From Enhygromyxa salina (GTDB taxonomy: Bacteria > Myxococcota_A > Polyangia > Nannocystales > Nannocystaceae), in the NCBI RefSeq assembly GCF_000737335.2, contig NZ_JMCC02000080.1, positions 1 to 64,000 on the forward strand: 64,000 bases of DNA, given 5' to 3'. The translations under genes were made by a program, and so were the position numbers. The notes beneath the pieces were generated by a model. The model was not told where the DNA came from, made no database searches, and saw only the letters and a program-made list of their open reading frames with translations. Shown piece by piece: positions 1-7,296 of the stretch (positions are counted from its first letter, which is position 1; every line of letters starts with the position of its first letter).

Positions 1-1
1 G

Positions 2-589
2 ATCCGTGAAGGTTTGCTGGTTCTCGACCACGAAAACATGCCGCGGATCAGCGATATCGAGGAAGCCCGATTACGCCCGGCGTGGGCGGTGCTCTCGGCG
101 GTGATCCACGCGATCAACGGTGACTACGGGAGCGCGCGAATTGCCTTTGAGATGGCGCTGGAGCTCGCGGATGAACGCCGCTGGCGCTACGCTGCGATCA
201 TCCTGAGCGCCGTCCCCAAGCACGAGGCGGACCAGATGAAGGAAGGGATGAACATGGAAGAACAGCACAAACTGACCGAACTCGAATACAACAGCATCGC
301 GTACCACGACGGGTTGGACCGCGGTAAGCTCGAGGGTAAGCTCGAGGGCAAGCTCGAGGGCAAGCTCGAGGGCAAGCTCGAAGGCAAGCTCGAGGGTAAG
401 CTCGAGGGCAAGCTCGAAGGCAAGCTCGAGGTTCTCGCGGAGCTCTTGTTCACGATCCTCGAGCTGCGTGAGCTCCCGATCGACGCGGCGACCGGGGCCA
501 AGATCCGAGAGTGCAGCGATCCAGATCTGCTCGAGCGCTGGGCTGCCCGCGCCAAGCAGGCAAGCGAGACCGCGAGCATATTCGTCTGA
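2..589 (+). CDS. Rpn/PD-(D/E)XK transposase-like protein, C-terminal part (5' truncated by window edge)
   Basis: The frame is open to the left edge, so the start is outside the window; the TTG at 14 is only the first possible internal start. What remains is a helical segment with alternating Ala/Leu (AWAVLSAVIHAINGD, then YAAIILSAVPKHEAD), a short linker ending LEYNSIAYHDGLDRG, nine KLEG-type tetrapeptides and a leucine-rich tail. This matches the C-terminal half of the Rpn-like proteins that are abundant in myxobacteria and cyanobacteria, whose nuclease core lies at the N-terminus; that core is not visible here. Family knowledge suggests a recombination-promoting nuclease or transposase-related protein, but the assignment rests on the tail alone. 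The downstream 166 bp (590-755) holds nothing I can support. Confidence 0.6.
   Translation: MREGLLVLDHENMPRISDIEEARLRPAWAVLSAVIHAINGDYGSARIAFEMALELADERRWRYAAIILSAVPKHEADQMKEGMNMEEQHKLTELEYNSIAYHDGLDRGKLEGKLEGKLEGKLEGKLEGKLEGKLEGKLEGKLEVLAELLFTILELRELPIDAATGAKIRECSDPDLLERWAARAKQASETASIFV
326..433 (+). repeat. Nine 12-bp tandem units encoding KLEG repeats
   Basis: Nine consecutive 12-bp units (AAGCTCGAGGGC and close variants) encode eight KLEG and one KLEV. The tetrapeptide period and charge alternation suit an extended, coiled-coil-like or flexible linker. Units differ only at synonymous third positions, so copy number could change by slippage without breaking the frame. Confidence 0.95.
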
Positions 590-755
590 CGCATGATCGC
601 GAGCCGTCGGCCTCGCTTGGGTGGACCGACCGGCGCGCGCCCCTGCTTCATGCGCAGGTCCATTGACCCGAGCGCCGCGATCACCTCGTCGAGCTTGGCC
701 TCGAGGGCGAGATGATCTGGACCAGGTCGTCGGCCGGCGAGAGCGAGGTCGACGC

Positions 756-2414
756 CTAATCGTTGGGGATCCAACCCGGTACGCCCAGATCCGGCACCTC
801 GATGCTCCCTGGGCCGAGCAGATCCTCGATAACCCAAGGGTCGTCGGGCAACGGACCGAGGCGCGCGTAGCAGCGCCCTTCGGGAGCGACCTGCAGGCCA
901 GCTCCGTACCCAAGCTCGACGTAGGCGTTGTCCTGGGGCCGCATGATCTGGGTGGAGCCGCCGAGCAAGGCCTCCATTGGTGGCGGATCCCAGACCCCGG
1001 GGCAGCTGCCGGTCTCGTAGGCGGTCAGCCAATAGGTGCCGTCACGCATCCCGAGGAAGAGGCCGGCGAATTGACTGACCGGCAGGCTCAGCTCGGCTGG
1101 CGCCCAATCGTCGTTGGCGCCGACCAGCTCCCAGATGTTCGCGCTCGCAGCGTCACGCCAGATCGTGAACAGCTCGCCCTGCGCCCCGACGACGGGCAGC
1201 GTCACACAGCCAGTAGCCGAGTGCCCCTCCGGTGGGATCATCAAGACGTCGTTGCTGGTGTCGTCCGCGGCCAGGTGCAAGTAGCGGTGCTGCCCGTTGT
1301 TGCTCAGCCGCACCAGGACGTCATGGCCATGACCGCGCAGGGCCATGAGGCTGACGCTCCAGCCGTTGAGTAGGTAGGGATCGAGCTCCGGCCACGGTCG
1401 CAGCGTGACCTCGTTGGCGTGCTGCTCGACGACGTGGAGCTCACCGTTGATCGAGCTGAGGTAGATGAGCAGCGACTCGGATTGCAGCCATATGCTGTTG
1501 TAGTCATCCCAGATCGAGTGGGCCAGCCCAACTTGCTGTTTGGTGACCACATTGCGGAATCGGGGGGAGCTCTCGCCAACCTCGATCGCCATCCAGTCGT
1601 CGGGCATGACGGGGCCGGCGGCCACGCCGTTGAAATGATCGACCAACCCGTCGGGCCCGAGCACGCGCGAGTAGCTGTTGTCGGACTCGTTGTAGGGTGA
1701 ATAGGCGAAGAAGGCCGCGCGCCCATCCGAGGCCACATAGGGCGCTCGTCCTTCGGGCTCCCACTCGTCATCGGCGAGTTCCCACACGACCGCCCCCGTG
1801 TCGCGGTCGTAGACGCGGTAGTGCGCGCGAGTGTGCTCGGCGCCGCCAAGGTCGTCGTAGACCCCGACAAACAGCGACTCACCCCGCGCGTCCATGATCA
1901 GGTTCAAAGCCGCGTCGTCGGCCGCCGCGGGCAAGCTGGTGTCGAGCTCGCTCGTGACCCCGTCGCTGCGCAGCAGCGAGACCGTGAGGGTGTCCTCGTC
2001 CAACAGGGCCATGATCCCACGCCCCGGCTCCCAGCCACACAGGCCCTCGGGCTCCTCGCCCGTGTCCGTCTCGCCCGTGTCCGTCTCCCCCGTGTCCGTC
2101 TCGCCCGTGTCCGTCTCGCCCGTGTCCGTCTCGTCGGTGCTCGAGTCGGTGTCGGTCTCGGTCTCGCCGGTGCTCGAGCTGGTGTCGGTCTCGGTCTCGC
2201 CGGTGCTCGTGCTGGTGTCGGTCTCGGTCTCGCCGGTGCTCGAGCTGGTGTCGGCCGGCTCTTCAGTGCTGCTGGTGTCAACGCTGGTCTCCGATGTCGA
2301 GTCGGAGACCTCGCCGCCCGGCTCGACGCAGCCGCCCACGGCGGCGACGCTCAGCACGAGCGAGGGAACAATGAGCCAAGACGCTCGCTGCGGTAGTCGT
2401 GAGTATGGAGACAT
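756..2414 (-). CDS. Secreted lipoprotein with Thr/Glu/Asp linker and probable beta-propeller domain
   Basis: A 552-residue predicted lipoprotein. Residues 1-28 form a signal peptide with basic N-region, hydrophobic core and lipobox VGGC, giving lipidated Cys29. Residues about 30-125 are a low-complexity spacer made of TGETETDT and TDTGE repeats, typical of Nannocystaceae surface lipoproteins. The remaining about 420 residues carry recurring WxxG, YRVYDRDTGAVVWE and GRAAFFAYSP segments and several short beta-strand stretches, which suggests a propeller of the quinoprotein/WD type, although no named family is obvious. It probably sits on the outer-membrane surface or in the periplasm. The 52 bp to the next minus-strand lipoprotein could allow co-transcription. 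Specific function unknown. Confidence 0.8.
   Translation of the reverse strand: MSPYSRLPQRASWLIVPSLVLSVAAVGGCVEPGGEVSDSTSETSVDTSSTEEPADTSSSTGETETDTSTSTGETETDTSSSTGETETDTDSSTDETDTGETDTGETDTGETDTGETDTGEEPEGLCGWEPGRGIMALLDEDTLTVSLLRSDGVTSELDTSLPAAADDAALNLIMDARGESLFVGVYDDLGGAEHTRAHYRVYDRDTGAVVWELADDEWEPEGRAPYVASDGRAAFFAYSPYNESDNSYSRVLGPDGLVDHFNGVAAGPVMPDDWMAIEVGESSPRFRNVVTKQQVGLAHSIWDDYNSIWLQSESLLIYLSSINGELHVVEQHANEVTLRPWPELDPYLLNGWSVSLMALRGHGHDVLVRLSNNGQHRYLHLAADDTSNDVLMIPPEGHSATGCVTLPVVGAQGELFTIWRDAASANIWELVGANDDWAPAELSLPVSQFAGLFLGMRDGTYWLTAYETGSCPGVWDPPPMEALLGGSTQIMRPQDNAYVELGYGAGLQVAPEGRCYARLGPLPDDPWVIEDLLGPGSIEVPDLGVPGWIPND
2053..2270 (-). repeat. Tandem 15-bp and 33-bp coding repeats in lipoprotein linker
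   Basis: On the minus strand this encodes three roughly 33-bp units (SSSTGETETDT-like) followed by five 15-bp units (TDTGE). The repeats lie directly after the lipobox and form the spacer that would hold the globular domain away from the membrane. Confidence 0.85.
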
Positions 2415-2466
2415 TCAGGCTCTGCAAACTGAAGTGAGTCGTGGACGTGCGCGTGACGGATCGTGG

Positions 2467-3633
2467 CTACTGCGGAAGCACCGAGAACACGCCAGCACCC
2501 CACCACGCGTGGTTGGTGTTGGCGACGACCTGAACCTGGCCGCCGTTGGGGTCGATCTCGAGCACCTGGCCACCGGCGTTGAACCCGAAGATCTTGTCTT
2601 CCCAGCCGGCCAGGCCGTAGAGCGAGCTGTAGCCGACGGTCGTCGCAATCTCGCCCAGCACCATGCCGTTGGTTGGATCGGACTCGACGATCACGTCACC
2701 GTTGTTGACGCCCGGCTTGTCGACCGCGCCGAAGGTGCCGGTGCCCTGAATCGAGAACACGTCGCCGGAAGAGGTCATGCCGCCGCCGTACTGGCCGATC
2801 AGGTTGAGCTGGGCCTGCTGGTTGACGATCGTGACCTCGTACCAGTTGCCGGTGTTGGCGATGCCGATCAGCGTGTCGTCGTCGGGGTCGATGGTCCCGG
2901 GCGGGACCATGGTGAGCCCGTTGAAGCTCGACGGGAGATCACCAAGGTAGAGACAGGCCGCGTTCGCGGGGTTGCAGACGAAGATGTCGTTGAAGGTGAC
3001 CGCGTACAGGACACCCCAGCGATCGATCGCGATGTCAGTGACCGAGCCCTGGCTCTGGTTGAAGCTGAACTGACCGATCTCGACGATCTGGTAGCTGAAC
3101 GGGTCCATCGTGAACAGCCGCGAGCTGGTGTGCGCGTAGACCAAGTTGGGCTGCGCGCTGCCAGGCAGGTTTGGATCGTCCGGGAATGGATCGTCTGGAT
3201 CGGGGACGCCGTCCATGTCGCTGTCCAAGATGGGAGGATCGCCGTCGCCATCTCCGTCGCCGTCGCCGTCCCCGTCCCCGTCCCCGTCCCCGTCGCCCGT
3301 GTCACCGTCGCCATCCCCGTCCCCGTCCCCGTCCCCGTCGCCGTCTCCGGTGTCGTCACCGTCCCCGTCCCCGTCCCCGTCCCCGTCGCCCGGATCCCCG
3401 TCCCCGTCGCCATCCCCGTCGCCGTCGCCCTCGGCCTCGGCCGAGTTGCCCTCCATCGTGTCGCCGTCTCCGTCACCGTCCCCGTCTCCGGTGCTCGTCG
3501 CCGTGTCGCTGCCGTCGGTCGACATCCCGTCTGCGCCGCCGTCGTCCGTGCACGCGAGCATCAAAGCCGCGGACGCACAGAGGGTGACGATCAGGTTTCG
3601 AGAGGCCAATGGATAATTTTTGGGGTCAAGCAT
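2467..3633 (-). CDS. Lipoprotein with GDGDGD linker, calcium-binding-like segment and propeller-like domain
   Basis: I start the gene at ATG 3633, which gives 388 residues and puts the signal peptide at the N-terminus; an upstream in-frame start would add 26 residues that do not look like secretion signal. The core LIVTLCASAALMLAC gives Cys28 as the lipid site. Residues about 45-150 are almost entirely Gly-Asp repeats, followed by DSDMDGVPDPDDPFPDDP, which resembles a thrombospondin type 3 calcium-binding repeat. The rest (about 220 residues) has repeated motifs such as IAIDRWGVLYAVT, LYGLAGWEDKIFGFNAGG and VLEIDPNGG, as in NHL/DUF6923-like propellers. It is a likely surface-anchored protein whose Asp-rich linker may bind calcium; ligand unknown. 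Confidence 0.8.
   Translation of the reverse strand: MLDPKNYPLASRNLIVTLCASAALMLACTDDGGADGMSTDGSDTATSTGDGDGDGDGDTMEGNSAEAEGDGDGDGDGDGDPGDGDGDGDGDGDDTGDGDGDGDGDGDGDGDTGDGDGDGDGDGDGDGDGDGDPPILDSDMDGVPDPDDPFPDDPNLPGSAQPNLVYAHTSSRLFTMDPFSYQIVEIGQFSFNQSQGSVTDIAIDRWGVLYAVTFNDIFVCNPANAACLYLGDLPSSFNGLTMVPPGTIDPDDDTLIGIANTGNWYEVTIVNQQAQLNLIGQYGGGMTSSGDVFSIQGTGTFGAVDKPGVNNGDVIVESDPTNGMVLGEIATTVGYSSLYGLAGWEDKIFGFNAGGQVLEIDPNGGQVQVVANTNHAWWGAGVFSVLPQ
3235..3500 (-). repeat. Gly-Asp coding repeat (GGGGAC/GGCGAC hexanucleotides)
   Basis: The coding (minus) strand is built of 6-bp Gly-Asp units, many of them GGGGAC, interrupted by T/P-containing spacers. Runs of three or four G every 6 bp on the coding strand could form G-quadruplexes in DNA or mRNA. 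Confidence 0.9.
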
Positions 3634-3764
3634 GTCTGAGCTCCTGAGTTCAACGCCGGCGTCAGGCCGGCCCCTGATGCTACGACAACCCGCAACGTGG
3701 CTGCCAATCAAGTTACAAGCGGTCAGGGTTGGGCGAAATCCGTCGCGGACGTATCATCCACGGC

Positions 3765-4640
3765 GTGCGAACCACGCGACAGCTCGCGATCGTGCTGGCT
3801 CTGGTCATGACGCCCAGCGCCGCTCTTGCCAAGGGCGGCCATTCGCCCGAGGACGCGGCGGCCCAACGGGAGCAGATCGAAGCTGGCCTGGCTCAGGATC
3901 CAAGGGCCGCCGTCGCGGCCCTGCGCGACGCCGGTGAGGAGCTCGGCGATCCCGAGCTGTTCTTGCTAGCGGCCACCCGCGCCCGCGACGAGGCTCGGTC
4001 GAGCCGTGACCCCGAGCTCGCGCTCGAGGCCGAGTCGCTCGCGCTGGTCGCCCAGGACATTGGCTCATACCTCTCCGATGACGACAACTACAGCGCGACA
4101 GACTGGCGGCCGGTCACGCGCGACCGCGCCGCGGACTTGGCCGGTGAGGCAGGCAGCTTGGCAACGCAAGCCCACGAGCTAGCCGAAGAGATCGAGGCCG
4201 AGCGCGCCGCAGCTGCAGCCGCGGCCGAGCGCGCCCGGCTCGAGAGCCTCGCCAACGCGGACAAACCCAAGCGCGAGCTCAAACCGGGCACCGGGTTGAT
4301 CGCCGGGGGCTCTGTCGCGCTGGCCGTTGGCGCGAGCGGGATCGGTCTGCTCGGGGCCGGGATCGCCATGGGCCAGGCCAACCAGCGCGAAGCCGAGAGC
4401 CTGAGCTTGCCCGCCGAGCTCGCGCGTCTCGAAGAGCTCGACCGCAAGGGCGCGACCGCCAACACGCTGGCCTACGTCGGCGGGGCCGTGGCTGCGGTCG
4501 GAGTCGGTGTTGGGGTTGCGCTGATCGTCGTGGGCGTCAAGAAGCGCAAGGCTGCGGGCCCGCAGGAGCAGGCCCATGTCCACATGAGCGGGTGGTTCGA
4601 TCACAACGGCGGCGGCTTGGCGCTCCAAGGAAGGTTCTAA
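3765..4640 (+). CDS. Exported, membrane-anchored helical protein of unknown function
   Basis: I prefer the GTG at 3765 (291 residues) because it begins directly with a signal peptide (RTTRQLAIVLALVMTPSAALA); a TTG 36 bp upstream is possible. The mature part has a helical, TPR-like N-terminal half (ALRDAGEELGDPELFLLAATRARDEA), then an Ala/Glu-rich coiled-coil stretch (EEIEAERAAAAAAAERARLE) and two glycine-rich hydrophobic segments near the C-terminus (GLIAGGSVALAVGASGIGLL and AYVGGAVAAVGVGVGVALIV), followed by a basic KKRK stretch. Many myxobacterial proteins share this layout of repeat domain plus C-terminal membrane hairpin, often beside PEGA-domain proteins, and one follows here after 2 bp. 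Function not known; the pair may form an envelope structure. Confidence 0.8.
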   Translation: MRTTRQLAIVLALVMTPSAALAKGGHSPEDAAAQREQIEAGLAQDPRAAVAALRDAGEELGDPELFLLAATRARDEARSSRDPELALEAESLALVAQDIGSYLSDDDNYSATDWRPVTRDRAADLAGEAGSLATQAHELAEEIEAERAAAAAAAERARLESLANADKPKRELKPGTGLIAGGSVALAVGASGIGLLGAGIAMGQANQREAESLSLPAELARLEELDRKGATANTLAYVGGAVAAVGVGVGVALIVVGVKKRKAAGPQEQAHVHMSGWFDHNGGGLALQGRF

Positions 4641-4642
4641 GC

Positions 4643-5056
4643 ATGGGTACGCTCAAACTACTCACGATCGCGGCCGCTGCGTTCTCGGCCTTGCTCGCGC
4701 CCGCGCCCGACACCGACGAAGACTGCGGCAACGAAGTGTGTGTGTACGGCACCGGCGGCGGCGCTGGCACCTGGAAGCCGGGCGAACGCATGAGTCGCGG
4801 CAAGCGAAACAAAGAGGCCAAGGCCAACCGCAAGCGTAAAGATGTCGCGCTGAACGTGGTGCTCGAGGGTGGGCGCGGGAGCGTGTTCGTGGATGGGCGC
4901 TACCTCGCAACGAGTGGCGACCATGCGCAGCGGGGGGTCAAGCCGGGCCGGCACGAGATCGAGGTTCGGGACGCCGGGCAGGTGATCACCTTTGGTGTGC
5001 TGGTGGTCTCGCGCAAGGCAACCGCGGTCGCGCTGGTCGTCCACGCAGACCGCTGA
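4643..5056 (+). CDS. Small exported protein with PEGA-like domain
   Basis: A 137-residue protein starting at ATG 4643, preceded by an AAGGAAGG ribosome-binding site lying inside the end of the upstream gene. The start is followed by a signal peptide (LLTIAAAAFSALLAPAPA-like), then a linker with two Cys (DCGNEVCVYG) that could form a disulphide. The C-terminal 70 residues, with VFVDGRYLATSGDHAQ and GVKPGRHEIEVRDAG, have the pattern of a PEGA domain, a small beta domain of surface proteins. The 2-bp gap to the preceding gene indicates one operon and probably a joint envelope role. Confidence 0.75.
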   Translation: MGTLKLLTIAAAAFSALLAPAPDTDEDCGNEVCVYGTGGGAGTWKPGERMSRGKRNKEAKANRKRKDVALNVVLEGGRGSVFVDGRYLATSGDHAQRGVKPGRHEIEVRDAGQVITFGVLVVSRKATAVALVVHADR

Positions 5057-5108
5057 GGCTGGCTTCGCAGGGCTTTGATCGCTCGCTCGACTCGTATATA
5101 GATCGCCG

Positions 5109-7040
5109 ATGCATACTCACCTGTGCGTCCCCGCCTGTGCGCTGGCCCTGGCCCTAGCTGGGTGCCAAGAGCCAGGCGAGACAGCGGAGACCAGTCAGGC
5201 CACCGAGACCGCGGATACGACCGCGGACACTGGCGAATCCAGCGATTCCAGCGATTCCAGCGACTCCACGACCGGGGACCCGACCGAGGGCCCGAGTTGC
5301 GGTGACATGACCTGTGACCCAGACGAGACCTGTGAGAGCTGCCCGGGTGATTGTGGCCCGTGCGACGAACCCGTCATTACAGAGTGTAACGATGGTATCG
5401 ACAATGACGGAGATGGCTTAGTCGACTGGCAATTCGACGTTGGCTGCTGGAGCGACGCCGACACGACCGAGGCCAGCGCCCCGCGTGACCAGGAGAACGG
5501 GTTCACGACCTTTGATCCTGGCCCCGACTCGCTGCTGATCTACGTGAGCTCGAGCGAGGGTGACGACGCCAACGACGGGCTCACACCCCAGACCGCGGTG
5601 GCCACCCCCGCCCAGGGCGCCAAGCTGGTCCGCGACGGCTTTCACGACTTCTTGCTGTTCAAGCGCGGCGACAGCTGGCGGGGGATGGACATCGGCGCCA
5701 ACTCTGTCGAGCGCCGCTTCAAGTCGGGACCAAGCCCCGACCAGCCACTCGTGATCTACAGCTACGGCGACTCGCGCGAGCGACCGCGGCTCGAGATCGA
5801 CAAGGCATTCGTCGACGACGACGGCAACCAACGCAGCAACCTGGCGATCGTGGGTCTGGCGTTGATCTCCTACCCCAAGATCCCCGGCGACCCCGAATTC
5901 AACGGCGCCGATGGTGGCGCGCTGCGCTTCGTCGGCACCGGCCAGAACATCTTGATCGAGGACAACTACGTCGAGTACGGCGAGTTCATCGTCCAGAACG
6001 TGAGCGAGGTCGAGGTCCGCCACAACGTGGTCTACCGCAGCTACCACGTCGGGACCTGCCTAGACGGCAACCCCAACGGCGATCCAACCTATCGCCCCTC
6101 GGGCATCTTCGCGGGTGGGGTCAATGGGCTGCTGATCGAGAGCAACGTGTTTGACGAGAACGGCTGGAACCCCGACGTCCCCGACGCCTGCGCGACGATC
6201 TACAACCATGACATGTACCTCTCGGGCAACCACAACCTCACGGTCCGCGACAACCTGATCCTGCGGGCGTCGAGCATCGGCATCAAATTGTCTTCGGGCG
6301 GGCTCGCCGGATCCAGCCAGATCCTGATTGAGGACAACGTGTTCGCAGAGGGCGAAATTGGCGTCAGCATGGGCGGAAACGCCAACACCGAGCATCGCTT
6401 CACCGACGCGGTCATCCGCGACAACGTGTTCACGGATATCGGGCGGTCGCAACCAACGGGGCGCACGCTCACCTGGTACATCGACATCATCGACAATGAC
6501 GGAAGCGAGATCCGCGACAACCTGCTGGTCAACCAGCCAGATCTTGGCAACGCCTATGGGATCCACCTGTCTGGCGGGTCCAACCGCGAGGTGGTCGTCG
6601 CAGACAACGCGATGTTTGGACTGAAGCGCCGGGCGATCTTCGTTGACGCCCAGAATTCATGGTCGAGCATCTCGTTCACCTCCAATCGCGTGGTCGGCGA
6701 CGCGGACCAGAGCTGCCTCGTCGATCACGAGGGTGGCTTCGCCGCGTTTGACTATGGGTCGAACGAGTATTTCAGCCCCGCGTCCCCCAGCGCGTGGTTT
6801 TGCATCGATGGCGCCAACCACAACATCAACGAGTGGGCCGCCAGCTCGGGCGAAGTCGACGCGAGCGAGATCAACGTCAACGTGGAAAACCGCAACCTCG
6901 ACGACTATGCCGGGTCCCTTGGCTTCGAATCAACGCTGGCCGGCTTCGCCGAGCAGGCCCGCATGCAATCGCGACACACCCACCGCAGCGAGCTGACGGC
7001 CGCCGAGGCCGGAAACTACATCCGCGACGGCTACCTCTGA
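5109..7040 (+). CDS. Lipoprotein with right-handed parallel beta-helix domain
   Basis: A 643-residue lipoprotein. The signal peptide ends in lipobox LAGC (Cys19) and is followed by a Thr/Ser/Asp-rich spacer. Residues about 65-90 form a Cys-rich patch (CGDMTCDPDETCESCPGDCG). CNDGIDNDGDGLVDW near residue 100 resembles a MopE/DUF-type calcium-binding segment. From about residue 150 to 600 there are many parallel beta-helix rungs of the type ILIEDNYVEYGEF, LLIESNVFDENGW, LTVRDNLILRASSIGIKL and AVIRDNVFTDIG, as in pectate-lyase or alginate-lyase superfamily proteins. It could be a polysaccharide lyase, epimerase or adhesin; I see no catalytic motif that decides. A TATATAGA stretch just upstream of the ATG could be a -10 element of a very short-leader transcript. 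Confidence 0.85.
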   Translation: MHTHLCVPACALALALAGCQEPGETAETSQATETADTTADTGESSDSSDSSDSTTGDPTEGPSCGDMTCDPDETCESCPGDCGPCDEPVITECNDGIDNDGDGLVDWQFDVGCWSDADTTEASAPRDQENGFTTFDPGPDSLLIYVSSSEGDDANDGLTPQTAVATPAQGAKLVRDGFHDFLLFKRGDSWRGMDIGANSVERRFKSGPSPDQPLVIYSYGDSRERPRLEIDKAFVDDDGNQRSNLAIVGLALISYPKIPGDPEFNGADGGALRFVGTGQNILIEDNYVEYGEFIVQNVSEVEVRHNVVYRSYHVGTCLDGNPNGDPTYRPSGIFAGGVNGLLIESNVFDENGWNPDVPDACATIYNHDMYLSGNHNLTVRDNLILRASSIGIKLSSGGLAGSSQILIEDNVFAEGEIGVSMGGNANTEHRFTDAVIRDNVFTDIGRSQPTGRTLTWYIDIIDNDGSEIRDNLLVNQPDLGNAYGIHLSGGSNREVVVADNAMFGLKRRAIFVDAQNSWSSISFTSNRVVGDADQSCLVDHEGGFAAFDYGSNEYFSPASPSAWFCIDGANHNINEWAASSGEVDASEINVNVENRNLDDYAGSLGFESTLAGFAEQARMQSRHTHRSELTAAEAGNYIRDGYL

Positions 7041-7061
7041 CCCGAGCATGTAGCCCGCTGG

Positions 7062-7210
7062 TCACTCGCGCTCGAGCTCGTAGAAGCGACTGGGCCCGAA
7101 CTCGCAGGCGTCGCCGCGCATGTGCAGGCATAGCGCGATCGGAAACAGCTTCGACCACGAGCGCCAGCCGTGGCCGCCACGGTACTCGAGGTAGTGGTGG
7201 GGCACGCTCG
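7062..7210 (-). pseudogene. Orphan C-terminal fragment of an alpha/beta-hydrolase-like protein
   Basis: Between two complete genes, the minus strand has a run with strong third-position GC bias, ending in a stop at 7062-7064, that reads VPHHYLEYRGGHGWRSW and then FYELERE. The GGHGW pattern is where the catalytic-histidine loop of esterase-type alpha/beta hydrolases lies. No N-terminal part is present: the frame meets a stop near 7270 and the neighbouring lipoprotein gene. I read this as the remnant of a lost gene rather than a functional small protein. Homology was inferred by eye only. Confidence 0.5.
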
Positions 7211-7274
7211 CGGCCTCGAGCCTAGCCCACGGGCTCCTAGCCCCAAGTCCCTCACCTTTTCCAATTCAGCGCTC

Positions 7275-7296
7275 GAGTCGGGGCTAGCCCTGACTC
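7275..7296 (-). terminator. Possible hairpin terminator at end of YfdX-like lipoprotein gene
   Basis: A near-perfect inverted repeat (GAGTC-GGGC...GCCC-GACTC, one G-T pair) spans the stop codon of the 7284-8771 gene. There is no U-tract after it on the minus strand, so a terminator role is only plausible. Confidence 0.35.

Noticed and set aside
590..755. Minus-strand coding-like stretch with LEAKLDEVIAALGSMDLRM
   Set aside because: It looks helical but has no clear start or stop of its own, and its frame runs on into antisense of the KLEG repeats; too weak to call.
1894..3639. 581-residue plus-strand open frame
   Set aside because: Antisense to two lipoprotein genes; its Val-Pro-Val-Pro content is the complement of their Gly-Asp and Thr-Glu linkers.
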